Shown in pieces: positions 58,569 through 64,000 of a stretch of DNA of 64,000 nucleotides (position 1 is the first letter of the stretch; every line of letters starts with the position of its first letter). The notes beneath the pieces were generated by a model. That model had not been told where the DNA came from. It did no database searches and saw only the letters and a list, made by a program, of their open reading frames with translations. The translations under genes were made by a program, and so were the position numbers. The DNA is from Brachynemurus nebulosus (lineage: Eukaryota > Arthropoda > Insecta > Neuroptera > Myrmeleontidae), in the NCBI GenBank assembly GCA_035578155.1, contig JAPWDM010000024.1, positions 2,782,501 to 2,846,500 on the forward strand, in the 5' to 3' direction.

Positions 58569-60190
58569 CATTTTTGACTTCTAAGAACCTCAAAACAAGT
58601 CCCGATTTCTATTATAGTGCCGAGCTCAAGCCGCGTTATGACAGTTGCCGTAATAGACGCATTTTTTATTTAAAGATTTTCTAAAACAAAAAATTTACTT
58701 CAATTTAAAATTTAATTAGCATAGAGATTACAAAAAAATTAAAAATTTGCCAAAAGCATTAATTAAATATTAATTAAAACTTAAATTAAGATAGCAATTT
58801 TCAAAGCACAACTAGCCTGCGTTTAACAATAACCACCGTTTTTACAATCTGAAACAAAAGAAAATTGATATCAGTCAGGTACCGTTAGGGAGATTGTTGC
58901 AGGTTGAAAAATGATGTCTCAAGAAAACTGAAATTATAAATTTATGTTCACTTATGTTGCTTCAAACTATGTGAAAAACTGCGTTGCTCTTTAAACTGAA
59001 AGAAAAAATAAAAATCTTTTGCATTTTCTCTGTGATGTTATATTATGTACTTCAAACAAGATTAATATAAATAACGTTAGTAATTTCTCTTATATCATAC
59101 ATTTGATTTCTTTACAGTTGCATGTTAACATTTGTGAGAGCACTCTGAAACGAGTGGAAACAAGAAGCGTACCCTTTAGTATATTTTTAGTAAACAAATA
59201 AAGAAAAATGTTTTTAGAGAATTTTTTCACAAAAGTAAAGTACTTTTTGAGGAGGGACGACATTTTCTTAAACAAAAGTCGAGTGTTTTCATATCCGGTG
59301 AATAACAAAAGGTCTCGAGCCGTCGAGTTAAATGAAATATTTGAAGCAGAAAATTTTTTTTTTCTTTCAAACTATACTTCATCCCATTTACGGCGGAAAT
59401 GACACTGCTTATTAAGACGAAAGCGGTCAACTTTATTGGTAAAATACGAATTTATAATTTACACTTTTATCTCGTTTTTTTAGCATCTTCACCGTTCTTA
59501 TGAGAGTCATTTAAGTAACTGTAAAAAAATAGGTGTAAAAATACCATTATTATAAGAGCATTTTAAAATCTACTCGACCGATTTAGACCGGGAGATAATA
59601 ACAGAAAACCTTCCGCAATTTTCGCACTTATGCCTCGGGGAGTATTGAAAGATATGAAAATTTTAAGAAAAAGGATAAATTTGAGTCCCGCTCGCGTGGC
59701 TTTTATATCGAAAATTAAGTTTTTTTTGCAAAAAAAAGATGCGGTTGGGCGTGATTTTTGCACTTATGCCATATATACTAACATAATGTTAAATTAAAAT
59801 CTAGCTGTGCACAATGGTAGAGATAAGACGCGTAAATGGCTATAAAGGGTTGAAATGTTAGCGTAAACTTGCATAGAAAAAAGGGACTTTAATACGATGA
59901 AACGCTTATTAAAACAATTGGCATAAGTCGCCGGCATGGCTAACAAGGAAATGCACCCAGAGTGAAATTCGGAATTTTGATGATACTTCGCTAGTGTGTA
60001 AGACAGGCAAAAATAAGGGACCCGTATTTCTTTTTTATTGGCCATCTTCCACGTTTACGGGGTGAAACCAGCCCCTAAATTTGGGTAAAAAATAGGGTAG
60101 ATTTTATTGCATTATTATTGATTGAAAATTTTAAATTTTTTTATTGTTATGTTTATTTTCATCATGAAAATGTAAACTTTTACTTTCCGA
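57901..60190. other. Long stretch without a recognised gene
   Basis: AT-rich DNA with a (TA)n tract. ORFs of 60-88 codons near 58311, 59019, 59208 and 59794 overlap each other on both strands or include the TA tract and show no family features. Confidence 0.45.
58481..58565. repeat. (TA)n microsatellite
   Basis: About 85 bases of pure TA. Confidence 0.95.
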
Positions 60191-60819
60191 TAATGATTCA
60201 TGTAAGTAGATAGGCTAGGAGAGAGCTGTGACACCGCAAAACTAAGCACCTTGAACCCTTTTGACGATATTTGGAAACATGTGACTTAGGGTCCTATTGG
60301 ACTGATGAGTCATCAAAATGTATCGATGTGGAAACCTTGACATTTGACCCACACTCGCTCATACTGTTGGTCCTGGAATTCCTAAGAGATGAGTCATCAC
60401 ATCGACAAAATTAATTCAAGTTAACCGATTATGCGTTATCACAATTTGGTCATCACAATTTAGAATTTTAGTGTTAACCCACCAACACTAACCTAATTTT
60501 TGAATCCAAACCTAACGCATGCGCAGACTGAATTTTAAACCACAAATTGATAGCTAGGGTACACTACCGCGTTAAAAATGTGGGGTTACCCTAGCCCAAG
60601 GGGTGGCCCCGAAATTTTGACACCGTACTGTACTTAAATTTTTGGTACACTGCCGTGTCAAAAGTGTGGACCGCCCTGACCAAAAAAGTGTCCGATCACT
60701 TTTTGAAACATACTGTGCTTATTTTGTATACCTTCAAACCTTGGCCTTTGATCCCAACACGCGCTTGCCTTAATTGCGTCATCTTAAACGAACAATGAAA
60801 CCGTTTGACTCGACCGCTA

Positions 60820-61215
60820 ATGATAAATTTTGTCGGGGCATTGTACCAAGGGCTGGACACTGGTTAAAATTTTAAAACTAACTTCGGGTCTAAATTTCTG
60901 ACCACCACCGCACTACCGAAAATCGGGAGATCGCAAACGGTAAATTTTTTCGGGAGGCACTGTACCATTGCAAACATTGGTCAAGCCCCTGTACCAACCG
61001 CTAGATTTTAAAACTAACTTCAGACTCCAGAGTCCAGATTTCTGAGCGCTACTGTGCTACCGAAAATCGGGAGCTCGCTAACGATAAATTTTGTCGGGGC
61101 ACAGTACCAAGCGCTAGATTTTAAACCTCAATCATAATATTTAAAGTAACTTCAGACTCCAGGGTCCAGATTTCTGACCGCTACTGTACTACCGAAAATT
61201 GGGTGTCGACTGTAC
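60820..61215. repeat. Degenerate tandem array, ~120-150 bp period
   Basis: At least three units with GATTTCTGA-x-CGCTACTGT-like boxes and CTACCGAAAATCGGGAG (60912, 61065, 61188), plus AACTTCAGACTCCAG (61015, 61146). Weaker relatives of the unit begin near 60550. Confidence 0.75.
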
Positions 61216-62130
61216 CCCAGGGGAAATTTTTGTATATGTGTTTAACCTTGGGAAATCATTTTAGTTCCAGGAATTTTTAACAGTTCAGAAATAAACAAAC
61301 AGCCAATAATTAAATGTTTATTTTAGCTGAATTATGATCATATGACTCATACAACGGAATTCTTTGGTATAAGAAACATTTAACCTACAGCGAGTAATTT
61401 AACGTTTAACCTACAACAAGTTAAAAAAAATATTGCTTCATAATATGGTGTACAACATTTTAGAATTTGAGTATAACATAAAATTATTTCTCGCACTATT
61501 TATAAATCAAACAAAAATTATCTGAAGTAATTCAGTATTTAATACACACTTGTATATTATATTAACAATATGTATTATTAATTTGAAATAACCTCAGAAA
61601 ATCTTTATAATTTTGCATTTACCCATAATTTGTGATATCAGGTTCATACTTATAAAATTATCTAAATATTTAAAAATATGATTTTAATATAATACCATTT
61701 TAGTTTTTGTTAAAAGCTTTACTGATCATTTATATATGTAAAATTTAATCGTTTGTAAGAATCCGGATTTCTGACTGTTACTATACCTGACGACAAATCG
61801 ACTGTAGAAATCAGGTATCGACTGTATTTGTACGAAATTTATTTTAGTGTGTATATATTAAACAAAAGTCAGTAAAACATTTAAACATTGAACTAAGATG
61901 ACCTACGTGACACTTTTTATAAATGCTGACGATAACATAATTTGAGTTTTATAAATATTAGTGTCAAACCATTAAAAGTTAATGTAATTTGGATTGTTAT
62001 TAACATTGATGAAGAAATTTAATTTAACCCATTATGAGGCAGTATAGTTTAGACCTTATCATGTACCACAACATATATCACAACAACATGTCAACATTCG
62101 TTGTTTCAAAATAACTTTATTCGAATATTG

Positions 62131-62133
<3 letters not shown>

Positions 62134-62193
<60 letters not shown>
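62134..62193. repeat. (TA)n microsatellite
   Basis: About 60 bases; it replaces or interrupts sequence just upstream of the ORF. Confidence 0.95.
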
Positions 62194-62195
<2 letters not shown>

Positions 62196-62560
62196 ATTTC
62201 AACGAGTTGCCGAAGAAATTTCAACGAGCTACCCGTTGGCTTTACCGAAACTGGCATGGGATACCTTGGTCGTATGGATTTATTCCATACAACAAACTTC
62301 ATACCATATTAAAACCTGTATTAAAGAAGCATGATGTCATATACGTCAAGGGCAGTGAAAAGAAAAAATGGATTTCAAATTTGTTTGATGACACCGAAAA
62401 CCAGCCGTGGATTTTGAATTTGGAAGAAATATTTGATGTACCGAAGATTTCCAATCTGCGAGATGAATATTATTCAAAACGTTGTATGCTTCATTCAGAT
62501 AAAATTTGTTCATTTGAAAATTGTGTTCTTTTAAAAAATTTTTATATAGAAAATAAATAG
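62193..62560 (+). CDS. Uncharacterised insect protein family, 5'-truncated
   Basis: Open to the stop at 62558-62560 and continuous upstream into the (TA)n tract, so the N-terminus is lost; no good ATG. Readable motifs: RATRWLYRNWHGIPWSYGFI, PYNKLHTILKPVL, VIYVKGSEKKKWI, ILNLEEIFDVP and CMLHSDKICSFENCVLLKNF. This order (HGI-W-x-x-G, I-Y-V-K-G-x-x-K, N-L-E, C-x-x-H ... C-x-x-E-N) belongs, as I remember it, to a family of uncharacterised insect proteins with many copies per genome and a possible nuclease-like fold; that fold is not shown here. AATAAA at about 62615 could serve polyadenylation. Confidence 0.6.
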
Positions 62561-63504
62561 ATTTTAAGTAATATATAGATTTAAGCAAATTAATTTTTTT
62601 GTATACATATTCTATAAATAAAATTTAAAAAAAAGAAAATTATGTGCGTTTTATTTAATTGTTACCCTGAATTCCCCTATTTTTTACAGCAAGAATTTTC
62701 TTTCGTTAACTTATAAAAGTATTGAAAAAAAAAATCTAATGATATTTACAATGATACACCCTGGATATGAAAACATTCATTAAAACATTAAATATACACC
62801 CGTCATATATGCATATGTATATTACATATGTGTGTTAATACTACGGTAGCTATTTATATATTCAAAATTTTTGATTTTTCATGTGAATTTTCTAATATAG
62901 ACACTAATCTATAAAAATTTAGCAACTTAATGAGCTGTTGTAATTTTTATATTAAGCAACGTGTTTATAGTAGTTTAAAACCAAGAAATTTTGAAATTTT
63001 ATACTGGTTAAAATACATAATTTGTATACTCTTATATATATCAGTATTAAAATGTTATACAAACATTTACTTTTTTGCAAACTAAGCAAAGTTTGTTTCA
63101 ATACTGATAAATCTTTCTTATTCTCAATATACAGAGTGTATACATAAAATATTTTTTATATACAGAGTCTATACATATGTACATACTCAATTATTTCAGA
63201 TAATTTTCGTTTGATATAGAAACAGTTTTGTGCTACAGTCAAATTCAAAAATGTTGTGCACCATAAGAAGTAATATTTTTTGTAACTTGTTAAAATTTCA
63301 AGAAGTTTTGTTAGTTAACCAAAAACTTGGTCACTGTAGGTTAAATGTTAAAGTATTAAAACTGATAAAAATAATTTCTTGCTTGAGGCCTACGATATTT
63401 TTGACTAAGCAAATTTTTAACTCATTAATATTCCATGACGTCATCTTTCTTATACCAAAAAAACTCCTTATATGAGTCATATGATCATAATTCAGCTAAA
63501 ACAT

Positions 63505-63835
63505 ATAACTAGTTGCAGAGTTTTTGAGGTATCAAAGTCCAACAAAAAGGAAAGATGTATTTTTAGTAAGAGATATACATGTTTTATTATATTAAGAAGA
63601 TAAAATACTTTTGCAATAAAGATGGATATAGAGTAATTATGTCTAAACTCCCCCTATTAGTTGTTATATCTCTCACTCAGGTAATATTGAACGATACATA
63701 CAATGTATAACAATACACTACGTTGTAAAAAAAGTAATCGATTTTGAAATAGTTTGCTTATTTATATAGTAATGCAATGATGTACTTACTTAAATAAGTA
63801 ATTTTAAATTAAATAAATAATATTAAGAAATTACC
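63505..63835. repeat. Inverted copy of 41040-41365
   Basis: Reverse complement of the 41-kb block, starting 4 bases outside the 2.2-kb TIR element. Confidence 0.85.
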
Positions 63836-64000
63836 TTTACTAACTCTGAATACTTCGAAGTAAAAAAATGAAGTAGTTGTTATTGTTATCTTATTGTTAG
63901 TCACTATCACTTGAACTTTCATCACACACCTATTACTAAACTTGAGTTAATGGGATTTTCACTCCATCACTTTCACTTTTCATAAACACTAACACATTTA

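Larger units (their letters stand above)
61321..63501. mobile_element. TIR element of 2.2 kb carrying an uncharacterised gene
   Basis: TTTTAGCTGAATTATGATCA at 61321 pairs with the inverted copy ending at 63501; the match continues about 55 bp inward (TATGACTCATA ... TTTGGTATAAGAAA). The ORF at 62180-62560 is the only coding piece. No transposase and no clear target duplication are visible. Confidence 0.55.

Overview
The window is AT-rich nuclear DNA of an insect or close arthropod relative. Evidence: CRAL-TRIO genes with small GT-AG introns, an errantivirus (insect gypsy-group retrovirus) with an env gene, hAT, PIF/Harbinger, pogo, MULE and Tc1/mariner elements, I-group and REL-endonuclease non-LTR retrotransposons, and long (TA)n tracts. 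I cannot name the species. There are no operons and no recognisable tRNA or rRNA genes.

Host coding sequence is sparse. Two paralogous CRAL-TRIO lipid-carrier genes lie on the minus strand in the first 11 kb: one with four exons (2943-4498) and one with three 3' exons (10563-11155). They share two intron positions and phases. A possible host exon lies at 50822-50990. A 5'-truncated ORF of an uncharacterised insect family (62180-62560) lies inside a 2.2-kb element with terminal inverted repeats (TIRs).

Most of the rest is nested mobile DNA. 1-2733 is a foldback element carrying an hAT MITE. 6150-8164 is a MULE with a pogo-like element inside it. 8624-10201 is a PIF/Harbinger copy with an hAT element in its end. 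11.7-14.9 kb holds a foldback element and a TIR element. 15-23.8 kb holds three minus-strand non-LTR pieces stacked at (ATT)n tracts: a REL-endonuclease fragment, a truncated 3' copy, and a nearly full I-group element whose ORFs are broken. 25.6-27.8 kb is a Harbinger-type MITE containing a 1.4-kb foldback element with a 3-bp target duplication. 33.1-40.3 kb looks like one MULE split at a TA tract by an errantivirus (gag broken, pol internally deleted in frame, env open) and a solo LTR. 43.4-49.5 kb is a segmental duplication whose second copy carries a Tc1/mariner-type foldback element, so the empty site is visible. 44.9-57.7 kb is dominated by a dispersed repeat (family B), one copy of which is split by a second copy of the 3-bp-TSD foldback element. 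60.2-64 kb holds a degenerate tandem array and the 2.2-kb TIR element.

The observations most worth checking are: the chain of hairpins with covarying base pairs in the 3' UTR of the non-LTR element; the env-retaining, pol-deleted errantivirus; the empty and filled sites that define element boundaries directly; the 3-bp-TSD foldback family; and the cargo ORF at 62 kb. All calls come from reading the sequence; no database search was run.
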